A DNA stretch of 13,350 nt, from contig JASAOO010002910.1 of the NCBI GenBank assembly GCA_030849075.1, positions 1 to 13,350 of the forward strand, given 5' to 3'. A program made the position numbers and the translations under genes. The notes below the pieces were generated by a model, which ran no database searches, was not told where the DNA came from, and saw only the letters and a list, made by a program, of their open reading frames with translations. The DNA comes from Zelonia costaricensis (lineage: Eukaryota > Euglenozoa > Kinetoplastea > Trypanosomatida > Trypanosomatidae). This document shows, piece after piece, positions 1-7,661 of the stretch; position 1 is the first letter of the stretch, and each line of letters starts with the position of its first letter.

Positions 1-104
1 CCCCCCCCTCCACTCGGACTTCCTCGCTCCGCCTCCAAGCTCAAGGCCAAACCGCAGACTGGCCTGCACTGGATGGAGAGACAAGAGCAAGTAATCGAGG
101 TAGA

Positions 105-180
105 GGGGGGTTGGGTGAGAACGGGTGGAAGAGTGGGTGAGAGGGCGATGATGTGAGGCTCCAGTGGGGCAGGGGCGGGG
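105..180 (+). other. G-rich patch with G-quadruplex potential
   Basis: Runs of three or more G occur at 105-110, 113-115, 123-125, 135-137, 143-145, 166-169, 172-175 and 177-180, mostly with loops of 1 to 9 bases. This stands out because the + strand just downstream is strongly pyrimidine-rich. Folding is inferred, not shown. Confidence 0.4.
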
Positions 181-317
181 CCCTCCTCACTTCGTCTTCC
201 CCACCTTCGGTCTTCGACCGTGCCGTCCGCAGTCGCCGTCCTCTTCATCTCCGTGCGTGTGCTTCTGCCGTCTCCTCCCCCCTGTTCTCGATGGCGTTTG
301 ACTTCTCCGGGTCCACG

Positions 318-342
318 TCTCCTCCTCCTCCTCCTCCTCCTC
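318..342 (+). repeat. (CTC)n trinucleotide repeat
   Basis: About seven tandem CTC units lie inside a pyrimidine-rich stretch. It is a simple repeat, and the leucine or proline runs it gives when translated are not evidence of coding. Confidence 0.85.
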
Positions 343-407
343 GCACCCCCATTCATCATTTTTGTTTTGTTCCCGTGTTGGTGTGCTCACGCGTGTGTGT
401 CTATGTG

Positions 408-411
<4 letters not shown>

Positions 412-441
<30 letters not shown>
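412..441 (+). repeat. (TG)15 microsatellite
   Basis: An uninterrupted run of 15 TG units, preceded by imperfect GT-rich sequence from about 380. It is one of the longest pure dinucleotide runs in the window and is likely length-polymorphic. Confidence 0.95.
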
Positions 442-443
<2 letters not shown>

Positions 444-903
444 CGCGACGTTCCTCAGCTCCTTCCCCCCCCCCTCACTCCGCACCTACTCCTTCCCCTG
501 GTGCTCCCCCTTCTTCTCACTCTCTCGCTTTATCGAGGGATGACGCCCTCCCTCGACCCGCGCATGTATCCGTGCTCGACTCAGCCCTCTCGTTCTCTTG
601 CTCTATCTCTATCTTTGCGTAAGTGCGCGTGTGCGCGTTCATGTGTTTGTGCGCGTGTGCATGTGGTCTTGTCGTGTCTTTTTCTTCGTGTGTCAGAGGA
701 GATAGGAGGAGGAGGGAGGGAGGGATGGAGTGCCGGCTTGCGCACGTCGGAACTCCCCCCTCCTCCTACCCCGTCCCCTCCCCCCTTCCCCCCCGCCGTG
801 CCTGCCGTAGTAGAGGGCTCCTTTCTTGTTCTATATCTTGACCACTTGCTTGCCGCATTGTGATCTTCGATCTTTCCGGCCTTCTTCCCCGCCACTCCCC
901 CCC

Positions 904-938
904 TCTCTCTCTCTGTGTGTGTGTGTGTGTGTGTGTGT
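904..938 (+). repeat. Compound (CT)n(TG)n microsatellite
   Basis: A short CT run passes directly into about twelve TG units (914-938). The sequence is C/T-rich before it and ordinary after it. Confidence 0.9.
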
Positions 939-1060
939 ACCCCGCTGCCCTTTCAGCATCACCAACCACAGGCTTGTGGTGCTGCTGCGTGCGCCTCTCT
1001 CTTGTAACGAGGCTCCCTACCCTTCTCTCTTCTCTCCTGGTAAGAACTTCTATTGCACCC

Positions 1061-1155
1061 ACGTACGTGTGTATGTGCGTGTGTGCGCGCGTGTTTGTGT
1101 GTGTGTGTGCGCGTGTTGGTGTAGGTGTTTGTGCCTTGGTGTGTGTATGTGCGCC
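1061..1155 (+). repeat. Degenerate GT-rich block
   Basis: This imperfect GT/GC alternating sequence includes a pure run near 1095-1110. With similar sequence at 380-441, 620-665, 914-938 and 1301-1390 it makes the 0.3-1.4 kb interval GT-rich on the + strand. Confidence 0.75.
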
Positions 1156-1300
1156 TTCCTTGCGTCTCTCTATGTTTCTCCTCACTCGCCTTGAACGGCG
1201 CCCCTCTCTCAGATCCCTGCTAGCTACATCTTCGGCGTGCAGCGCCTCCCTAATTGGTGCTCGTCGACCTCTGCCCACGTCTGTGAAGCTGTAGGGCTAC

Positions 1301-1316
1301 GTGTGTGTGTGTGTGT
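1301..1316 (+). repeat. (GT)8 microsatellite
   Basis: A short pure GT run, followed by looser GT-rich sequence to about 1390. Confidence 0.85.
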
Positions 1317-1457
1317 TTGTGGATCTGTTGGTGCACTGGGTTGCATTTTTGTGTATTTGAATCCGTATACGTTTGTGTGTGTGAGTTTGTCATCACCTCC
1401 GGGGAAATAGAGTTGCCTACGCGCAACACAGACGCCGCAGAGCTTGATGTGTCTGTC

Positions 1458-1557
1458 TAACCTCTCCCGCTTTGCCCACCGTCCCACCTTCTCCTTTAAC
1501 CACCATCTTCGGGGTTGCCCCCCTCCCCCCCCCTCCGTGCCTCCCCCCTATTCCTGA
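1458..1557 (+). promoter_or_regulatory. Polypyrimidine tract, possible unused splice acceptor
   Basis: The stretch is almost wholly C/T, with C runs around 1518-1552, and the next AG is at 1556-1557. It resembles a trypanosomatid trans-splice acceptor, but no gene follows within 800 bases. It could be an alternative acceptor giving gene 1 a very long leader, or simply pyrimidine-rich intergenic DNA. Confidence 0.25.
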
Positions 1558-2021
1558 GCCTGTTATGAGGTGGTAGTTCTTACAGCCATTGGTATCGTGC
1601 GTACCGTACAGAGAAGAAAAAAAAGTTAAGAAACCACAAAAAAAAGGAACACAAATGCACAACAAGCGGAAACGAGAAGAGAGGTCAACATAAAGCACGT
1701 CTCGACGACGACGACGTTGCCGTCACCGTAGGCGTGTCCGCGCAGGCTGTTGCAGCACCGCAGGCGGTCCAGTTTGCGGCGGCGGCGCGGTGATGTTGGC
1801 GACGGTGGTTCTCAGGTGGCCGGGGCTCCCCTACGAGCAGGGAGAGTGAGCGGAGAGCGTGGGACTGTGCGGCTGCCCGGCGGTTCGCCTACCGCCTGAC
1901 TCTCCGTCACTCTCTGGCATCGCCTCAGTGCAGACGCGGAGACGCCGTGCAGGCACTGACAGCGCTGGCCTCGCTCTCTCCGTCCTTCGCTCGTCGGTCA
2001 TGGACACACGGGAAACGGGCA

Positions 2022-2062
2022 GAGGGGGATCGACTCACCTCGAGCGGCAATCGATCCCCCTC
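2022..2062 (+). other. Perfect 12-bp inverted repeat next to the gene 1 acceptor
   Basis: The left arm GAGGGGGATCGA (2022-2033) is the exact reverse complement of the right arm (2051-2062), around a 17-base loop (2034-2050). The right arm forms the start of the polypyrimidine tract that leads to the AG at 2102-2103. In RNA the hairpin would be GC-rich and stable. A role in acceptor choice is inference. Confidence 0.7.
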
Positions 2063-2103
2063 CCCCATCCCCTCCCCCGTCCCGTCCCCTCCCACCCCTG
2101 CAG
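2055..2103 (+). promoter_or_regulatory. Candidate spliced-leader acceptor for gene 1
   Basis: A nearly pure C/T tract of about 45 bases ends in CTGCAG, with the AG at 2102-2103, and no earlier AG interrupts it. This is the classic layout of a trypanosomatid trans-splice acceptor. It would give gene 1 a 350-base leader plus the spliced leader. Weaker alternatives nearer the start are the AGs at 2324-2325 and 2359-2360, which would give leaders free of upstream ATGs. Confidence 0.55.
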
Positions 2104-2185
2104 GTGAAGAAGAAGATTGACAAGCAGCGCTCAGCTTTCTGATCCACCCGCTCCTCTATTCCGCCCTCCCTCCCTTCGTGTCGCC

Positions 2186-2209
2186 ATGACAACTCGCATC
2201 CCTCTTTGA
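2186..2209 (+). other. Upstream ORF 1 (7 codons) in the gene 1 leader
   Basis: ATG at 2186 opens a frame of seven codons (MTTRIPL) ending at TGA 2207-2209. It is in the mRNA only if splicing uses the 2103 acceptor or one further upstream. Such short uORFs usually lower translation of the main frame. Confidence 0.35.
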
Positions 2210-2279
2210 AAACAAAAAAAAAACTACGGTTGCCAACACACTACCACTGTGCCTCCCCCCCCACACACACACAAACCGC

Positions 2280-2294
2280 ATGGCACACACGTAA
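2280..2294 (+). other. Upstream ORF 2 (4 codons) in the gene 1 leader
   Basis: ATG at 2280 encodes MAHT and stops at TAA 2292-2294. It lies between the first uORF and the main start, and is present only in the longer leader form. Confidence 0.35.
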
Positions 2295-2404
2295 CACGTG
2301 CGCACACGACCACCTCACGTGTAAGTGAACGCGCTGCGGCGTACGGAGAACCCCTTACAGTCCAGCAACCGCGCCTGTGCAGGCACCAGCGCGTCCCTAC
2401 GTAT

Positions 2405-2421
2405 ACACACACACACACACA
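2405..2421 (+). repeat. (AC)8 in the gene 1 5' leader
   Basis: A pure AC run 32 bases upstream of the gene 1 ATG. A similar but longer CA block sits just ahead of gene 3. Confidence 0.9.
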
Positions 2422-2453
2422 AGCACCGAAGAAAAGGGCTGCCCATCAGCGAG

Positions 2454-5400
2454 ATGTCGGGCCCGCCAGAGCCGCTTGCCACCGCCACGATCGCCACCAT
2501 GCTGCCCCTTTCGATGGAGGAGCAGGGGGTGGCAGGGCAGAGGCTGCAGCACCAGGAGCAGCGCGGTACAAAAACGCCGCACAAGGAGTACCTGCCTGAG
2601 GTCGACTCAGCCGCCACCTTGCTAAGCGTCGCTGCCGCCTCCGACCTAGCCGCGACGGACGCGGTGGCCAGCGCAGGGGCGGCGTCCCACCCCGGCACCC
2701 CCGCGGGAAGGCCCAGCGCCAGCCTCGCCATGTCCCCGGCCGCGGCCTTCGCCGCCGCCGCGGCCGTGTGCCGCCGCCTCGACTCCGCCGCGTGGTGGTG
2801 GTGTTCGTGCTACGCGGTGCCTGCTCCGGGGCCGCGACCCACGCACACCACCGCGCGTGCCTACTACCTCGACTACGACGATGCAATGCGGGCGAGGCTG
2901 GCGCAACGGCTTCGTCCCCCGTACGCACTTGCGTGCGTCCGCGCGCCCGGTGCGCTGGATGGTGGAAGCGACGTGCATGTGACGGAGGGGGCGACGCTGG
3001 GGTCACTGCAGCTCCAAGCGACGGAGCCGCCACGTGAGGTGGAGGCGACGCTGAAGCCGGCTGGGGCGGCAGTCGAGGCTCCGCTCCCGCCCGCGGCACA
3101 CGCCTGCGAGGTGCCGTTTATTCGCGAGGTGCCGGTGCCTGCTGCGCAACTGCAGCATCACATGGACGACCTTCGTGCCTCCCTGGCCGCGCTCGAGGCG
3201 CAGCACGCGGCGCAGATGATGGCGAGCTGCAGTGCCACCACCGATGCGGTTGCGAGTGGCGTGATGCCGTGCGTGCTGACGCTGGGGCAGAGCGCCACCG
3301 GCAGCACCACCCGCCCCCCCGCGGGGGCGGGAGGGCGGGTCAGCGGCTCGGCCCCGATCGACGCAGGCGCGACGCGCGGGTACACGTCCAGCGACGCGGC
3401 GCCGGGCAGCCCGCCGTGCGGCGACGACGTGCCGTCCAAGGCGGCGTGGAATGGCGTGCCCCTGGGCACGGAGACTCCGCAGGGCGCACTGGCGACGCCG
3501 CTGGAGGTCGGGGTGTGCCGGCCGACGACCTCGCTGGCGGGGCAGCGGCCCTCCCCGCACGATCACGACGGCCCCCTGCCGCCCCCGCTGAGCGTCCTGC
3601 AGGCCTCCACGCCGACCGCCGCGTCGGGGACCTCGGGAACGGGCAAGAGCGGGGAGCGGGCGCTGCTGAGCCCCCTGTCGGTGACGTACGCGGACGCGCT
3701 GCAGGCGGCGAACCGCCACGGCTTTGTGGAAGGGGCCGGTGGGCGGCCGATCACGTCGGTGGCGGACCGCGGGGTGCGGGCTGTGCCGTCAGCGCTGTCC
3801 TCATCGGACCGCAGCGCGGAGGTGGTGACGGCGTCGCAGAGCCCGGCGTGGGGGCTCGATGGCGCGATTGCGCTGCCAGGCGGCGAGGCGTCGGCGCGTA
3901 TGCTGGACGGGTACATGTGGAACGTCCGCACCGTCCCACCGGTGTCCTTTACTGCAGGATTGCGCGGGTCACCGGCGCCCGCGTCTGGCGACCCGAGCCG
4001 CTTCTCCACTGCGGCGACAGGGGCGGGGGAGGGTTCGCTGATGATGGCGTCGGCGGTGTCGGTGCCGCGGCAGTCACTCGCAACGAGCACCACGCTCGGG
4101 CATGCGGGGTGCGCGAGCACGCTACGAGATGCGGAGGAGGAGGAGGAAGAGGAGGTGGGGGAAGGAGAGGAGGCGGGGGCTGCGGGTGCGGGCGCGGGTG
4201 AGGTGGACACCGCCCAGGAGCCGCGGGACGGCGGCGCGGGGGTGCCGGAGGGGATGTCGTCGGATGTGGCGGACTCGGTGGCCGCTGCGCCCGCGTACGA
4301 CGCGGAGGTCGGGGCCGCGTGCGAGCGAGACGGCTTATCGAGCCGTCTCGCCACAGCAGTGGCGTCCGGGTCCACCGTCGCGTCGCTGCTGCAGGACCAC
4401 AGCCGCGCCACGCAGCCGCCCGGGCCTTCCTCCAGCAGCGAGCGCAGCTCCCCGGAGCGGGCGCGCCGTGTGGCAGAGGACGGTGCAGCCGTGTGGGTCG
4501 CCTTTCCACCACTCGTGCCGTCGCACGCCGTCGGCGGCGACAACGGCGTGGCAGCGCGGCGACTCTCGCAGTTCCGCCAGAGCAGCACAGAGGCGCAGGG
4601 GCCGCTGGGGACGGTGCAGACGGCGCTGCCAGAGCACGAGCACACGGTCGAAAGCAGCACCGAGGCGGACGGCGACACCGCGCCGGTGGTGGCGAACGTT
4701 AGCGTGGACGCGAGCAGCATCGCCCAGACGGAGGACGAGGCAACAGTTCAGAGCGAGGCGTACAGCTCCGGCGGCGCGCTTGCGACGGCTGCGGCTGCGG
4801 CAGACGCGCCAAGCTCGCCGTGGTTCTCGAGAATCACCCCGGCCGCGGCCGGTGAGGGCGGCGTCGCGCCAGTGGTTGAGGGCCGTCGGCAGAGTAACAT
4901 CACCGGGCGGCAGCGGCGCAGTCTGAGCTGCGACGCCGTGACGGTGCCGGAGCCGCACGCGCACATCTACTCGGAGCTCAATGCGGACCTGCTCGTCGGC
5001 AGCCGCAACCGCGGCAACGCCGCCATCTACCACGGCTCGTCGGTCACCGAGTCGACAGGGGATAGGCGACTGGACGAGTACGCACCGAGCAGCACCCGCT
5101 CCCTTGGCAGCAGCTGCGCCTACACCCCCCACCCCTACCACCTGCCTCGCCCGGCTGCCCCTTCCCCCGTCTTCACCCCACTGATACACCGCTCCTCCTC
5201 CGCGATATCAATGTCGTCGCCAGCGGCGCCGTCGTCGCCGCTCTCGCAGCGCGGCGCGGCCGCACGTGCAAGGGCCGCCGCAGCGAGGGGAGGCAGCTTC
5301 TACAAGGGCGGAGGCATTGCTCCCGGTGCTGCTGCTGGTTCGGCTGCGGCACCGGCCGACGTGAACGTCGATGTGATGAGTGCGGACGCCGTCTTCACCG

Positions 5401-5987
5401 TCTCTCGCGCGAGCTCGTCGCGGCGGCTCACTTCATCGTCGCCACTGCCCGTCACCCTCATCCCCGCGCCGCCGGTGCGGCCGGCACCCGCGATCGCCAC
5501 GCTGACTGCCACGGCCCCGTGGAAGGAGATGGAGCCGCTACCAGCACCCGCCGAGGCCGCCGCTGCGGAAGACATCGCGGCAGAGGCTGCCGCACCGATG
5601 GCTGCAGGGGTCGAATCACCGTCTGTCGCGTTGCCTCCGCTGACGCGGCCACCGCCAGTCCTGCAGGCCGCCACGACGCGCGCACAGTCGGCCGGTCCGG
5701 GTGCGTTCAGCGTCATGCCGCCCGTGCGCCGCCCGTCGTCGTCGTCGCGGGGGTACGCGAGTACGTCGATGCTGACGACCGGGCGCCTGCACAGCGCCGC
5801 CGCCCGGGCAGACGGCGCGGGGATGCCGCTGCTCCGGCTCGGTGGCTACGGCGGCCCCACGCATCTTCTCCGCTCCCCTGAGGCGTCGCAGACGGGTTTG
5901 CCCGTGTGGCCGGCGCTCTCGCGGGCGTCGCATCCCATCAGCCCGGACGCGTGCACCCCCACGCCAGCTGCAGAGCGGTCGACGTAG
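2454..5987 (+). CDS. Large low-complexity protein of unknown function (1177 aa)
   Basis: I do not recognise the family. The ATG at 2454 is the first in-frame ATG: the frame is open back to a TAA at 2322-2324 but has no earlier ATG, and the context has G at -3. The stop is TAG at 5985-5987. The protein is rich in Ala, Ser, Gly and Pro and mostly looks disordered. Better-ordered pieces are an N-terminal patch with three Trp (114-116), nearby Cys 117 and 119, and YYLDYDDAMRARLAQRL (137-153); a short helical, possibly coiled-coil segment (232-255); and a Tyr/Leu/Asn-containing segment near 837-870. An acidic stretch has seven Glu in a row (561-567). Basic-directed phosphosite-like motifs occur at RRQS (811-814), RRSLS (821-825) and HRSSS (912-916). 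The strong G/C bias at third codon positions over almost 1200 codons supports real coding. It may be a scaffold or cytoskeletal protein, but nothing proves this. Confidence 0.85.
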   Translation: MSGPPEPLATATIATMLPLSMEEQGVAGQRLQHQEQRGTKTPHKEYLPEVDSAATLLSVAAASDLAATDAVASAGAASHPGTPAGRPSASLAMSPAAAFAAAAAVCRRLDSAAWWWCSCYAVPAPGPRPTHTTARAYYLDYDDAMRARLAQRLRPPYALACVRAPGALDGGSDVHVTEGATLGSLQLQATEPPREVEATLKPAGAAVEAPLPPAAHACEVPFIREVPVPAAQLQHHMDDLRASLAALEAQHAAQMMASCSATTDAVASGVMPCVLTLGQSATGSTTRPPAGAGGRVSGSAPIDAGATRGYTSSDAAPGSPPCGDDVPSKAAWNGVPLGTETPQGALATPLEVGVCRPTTSLAGQRPSPHDHDGPLPPPLSVLQASTPTAASGTSGTGKSGERALLSPLSVTYADALQAANRHGFVEGAGGRPITSVADRGVRAVPSALSSSDRSAEVVTASQSPAWGLDGAIALPGGEASARMLDGYMWNVRTVPPVSFTAGLRGSPAPASGDPSRFSTAATGAGEGSLMMASAVSVPRQSLATSTTLGHAGCASTLRDAEEEEEEEVGEGEEAGAAGAGAGEVDTAQEPRDGGAGVPEGMSSDVADSVAAAPAYDAEVGAACERDGLSSRLATAVASGSTVASLLQDHSRATQPPGPSSSSERSSPERARRVAEDGAAVWVAFPPLVPSHAVGGDNGVAARRLSQFRQSSTEAQGPLGTVQTALPEHEHTVESSTEADGDTAPVVANVSVDASSIAQTEDEATVQSEAYSSGGALATAAAAADAPSSPWFSRITPAAAGEGGVAPVVEGRRQSNITGRQRRSLSCDAVTVPEPHAHIYSELNADLLVGSRNRGNAAIYHGSSVTESTGDRRLDEYAPSSTRSLGSSCAYTPHPYHLPRPAAPSPVFTPLIHRSSSAISMSSPAAPSSPLSQRGAAARARAAAARGGSFYKGGGIAPGAAAGSAAAPADVNVDVMSADAVFTVSRASSSRRLTSSSPLPVTLIPAPPVRPAPAIATLTATAPWKEMEPLPAPAEAAAAEDIAAEAAAPMAAGVESPSVALPPLTRPPPVLQAATTRAQSAGPGAFSVMPPVRRPSSSSRGYASTSMLTTGRLHSAAARADGAGMPLLRLGGYGGPTHLLRSPEASQTGLPVWPALSRASHPISPDACTPTPAAERST
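4325..4351 (+). other. Perfect 11-bp hairpin inside gene 1
   Basis: The arms at 4325-4335 and 4341-4351 are exact reverse complements around a five-base loop (TATCG). It lies in codons for an Arg-Asp-Gly-Leu-Ser-Ser-Arg-Leu stretch. It could be chance in GC-rich coding DNA, but the tight loop makes a stable RNA stem likely. Confidence 0.6.
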
Positions 5988-6112
5988 GCCGCTTGCGGGC
6001 TTTCGTCTTCTTTTCTTTCTTCCCCTTATCCCACTTCCACCGCCGCCGCGATTTCGCTGCATCAAGGGCGCTGAGGACGTCGCTGGTGTTTTGGCTTTTG
6101 TTTTTTTTGTAG

Positions 6113-6595
6113 CTTCTGTCCCCCTCCACGTTTGGGGGGCGCCGCTCGCTGAGAGAGGGGCCCCCACGTCGGACCGCATCCTCGCTTCACCCCTGTACAG
6201 CCTGCAGCGCCACGCCTGCAAACCCGAGCGCGTCTTGCGCCATCCATCTCCTCTCTTTCTCTCTTTGTCGAAGGCACACATGTTCCGCTTGTCGGAGGCG
6301 TGCGTGCACGCATCACGGTGTACGCGCGGCGTGGGACCAGGACACTCCCACGCGGTGCCGCCTTGTGTGCTTCTCCGTGCCTCTGTGTGCCCCCCGACCT
6401 CTGTATTTATGTGAAGCTTCAATGTACACTACGACCTTGGTGTGGATCGTGCTGCGTTGGAATCGACCAGGCGTGCGATGCGGGAGAGCGAGTCGTCCGA
6501 TGCCACACGCCATGGGTGCGGCACACATATACACACTCTCTCTCTATCCTGGTCCTTCATGTTTGTTTTACCCCATTAATTTCAAAAAAAAAAAA
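6113..6595 (+). mobile_element. Possible degenerate SIDER-like retroposon (weak)
   Basis: This roughly 480-base stretch is mostly balanced, non-simple sequence and ends in a pure A12 run (6584-6595). Size, 3' UTR position and the A-rich 3' end fit Leishmania SIDER elements, which are truncated retroposons of about half a kilobase in 3' UTRs. I could not identify the signature 5' sequence or a target-site duplication, so the family assignment is inference. Confidence 0.2.
6329..6353 (+). other. 8-bp hairpin in the gene 1 3' region
   Basis: The arms GCGTGGGA (6329-6336) and TCCCACGC (6346-6353) flank a nine-base loop. A perfect 12-bp palindrome, TGCGTGCACGCA, lies just upstream at 6301-6312. 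No function is known. Confidence 0.5.
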
Positions 6596-7298
6596 CGTAC
6601 TATGATGCGTGTGGTGGCTGTGAGGCGTTGTGCCCACCGTGGGCCCACCCCCCACCCCACGGCTCCTCCTCCTCCTCGTCCCCACTTCCACGTTCTCTGT
6701 TCTTCTTTTTGTTTGCTCCCCATCTCATGTCTCCACAGGTGGGGTGGGGGTGTTGCCGGCCGATTGTTGGTTGGCTCCCTCCGCCCTCCCACCTGGTGGA
6801 CGCTTCCCGTCTTCTCTCGTCCCCCCCGTTTCCTCTTTTTTTTTTTTGGTTTTGTGCTCCCTTGTTGCTTCGCCCTGCCTCTTGTGCATGCGAACACCTC
6901 CCCTCCCTTCCCCTACTCTCCCCCCTCATCCGACGCTCGCATTCTCTCACTCTCACACACACACACTCAAGAGGCCGCAACACTGCACAGAGGAGCGCCG
7001 ATGTGTTGTCTGAGTGTTGAGGTTGATTGTCGCATCGCCCCAGCTCCCCCGCCCCCTCTGCGCCGCTCTACATCTTTCCCCCCCTCAACCGCTGGCATAG
7101 CGGCTCCTCCGCTCTGCCTTTTCCGTGTTGCCTCGACGCACGCACACAGCCGATGCCGTTCGCCGACTTCTTTTCCTTTTCGTCTTTCCCTCTCCCTGCA
7201 CTCGACCCGCTGTCGCCCTTATCAGCGACGGCACACACCCTGGCTTCCCATTTTTCTCCCCTCGCCAGTCTGATCTTCGGCACGCCACTCGAAAGCAC

Positions 7299-7318
7299 GT
7301 GTGTGTGTGTGTGCGTGT
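7299..7318 (+). repeat. (GT)n microsatellite
   Basis: A short GT run with one C interruption, the first of a series of alternating TG and CA blocks between 7.3 and 8.7 kb. Confidence 0.85.
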
Positions 7319-7530
7319 ATGAACACAAGTCTGAAGACGCCTGCCCCGCAGAGTGCACGGCTCCCACATTGCACCCTCCGCCCTCCGTCCCACCACCGCT
7401 CCTTCTTTTGACCTCCCTACCTCTCGTTCTTGACTTGGAAACGCCGCCCGCGGCAGACAACGACAAGGACGAGGAGGCGGCCCTGCACGTGGTTGCCTGT
7501 ACGTTTATGTGTGTGTTTGTGTCCACGCCT

Positions 7531-7561
7531 ACACACACACACACACACAGACACACACACA
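7531..7561 (+). repeat. (AC)n microsatellite
   Basis: About nine AC units, one G interruption at 7550, then five more AC units. Its strand sense is opposite to the GT run at 7299 and to the short GT-rich stretch at about 7508-7522. Confidence 0.9.
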
Positions 7562-7661
7562 ACCAGCATTGCGTCACACGGCCTCCCCACGTGATCCCTC
7601 CCTTGTCTCCCTCCCCTCCTCCGTCCCTCCTGCTGTGTGCACTGATGTTCTCTTCGCCCAC

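Larger units (their letters stand above)
1..2102. other. Long gene-free upstream/intergenic region
   Basis: No convincing gene is seen here on either strand. The open frames present are built from translated TG, CT and CTC repeats or homopolymers, and most lack an ATG start. The first 180 bases are purine-rich and G-rich on the + strand. From about 180 to 1560 the + strand is pyrimidine-rich and GT-rich with many microsatellites. From 1600 to 1700 it is A-rich. From about 1690 to 2040 it is GC-rich, non-repetitive and of no recognised family. Pyrimidine bias on the + strand fits a transcribed intergenic or 3' UTR region of a + strand gene cluster. All three frames are open for the first 90 bases or more, so the tail of an upstream gene could just enter at the left edge, but nothing singles out a frame. 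Confidence 0.7.

Noticed and set aside
153..863. A 236-codon + strand open frame
   Set aside because: Its translation is made of TG, CTC and CT repeat products (Cys/Val, Pro, Leu and Ser runs), no domain is seen and there is no acceptor-plus-ATG arrangement.
766..1278. A 170-codon minus-strand open frame
   Set aside because: It encodes mainly His/Thr repeats from the complement of GT microsatellites, and its direction opposes the three supported genes.
3269..4201. A 310-codon + strand frame overlapping gene 1
   Set aside because: It is an out-of-frame shadow rich in Arg and Gly, typical of a shifted GC-rich coding region.
3563..4720. A 385-codon minus-strand open frame inside gene 1
   Set aside because: GC-rich codons with G/C third positions create long antisense frames. 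The + strand frame is three times longer, has an acceptor upstream and matches the orientation of the neighbours.
4820..4852. Two adjacent palindromes in gene 1 (TTCTCGAGAA, and a 14-bp GGCC/GCGG one at 4839-4852)
   Set aside because: They have no loop and occur in very GC-rich coding sequence where short palindromes are common; no functional context.
6076..6112. An intron-like 3' splice site (T-rich run then TAG) after gene 1
   Set aside because: It is downstream of the stop codon with no following exon, and cis-introns are extremely rare in trypanosomatids.
6365..7273. A 302-codon + strand open frame in the gene 1 to gene 2 gap
   Set aside because: The frame starts at a non-ATG codon and translates homopolymer and microsatellite sequence. 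No domain or codon bias supports it.
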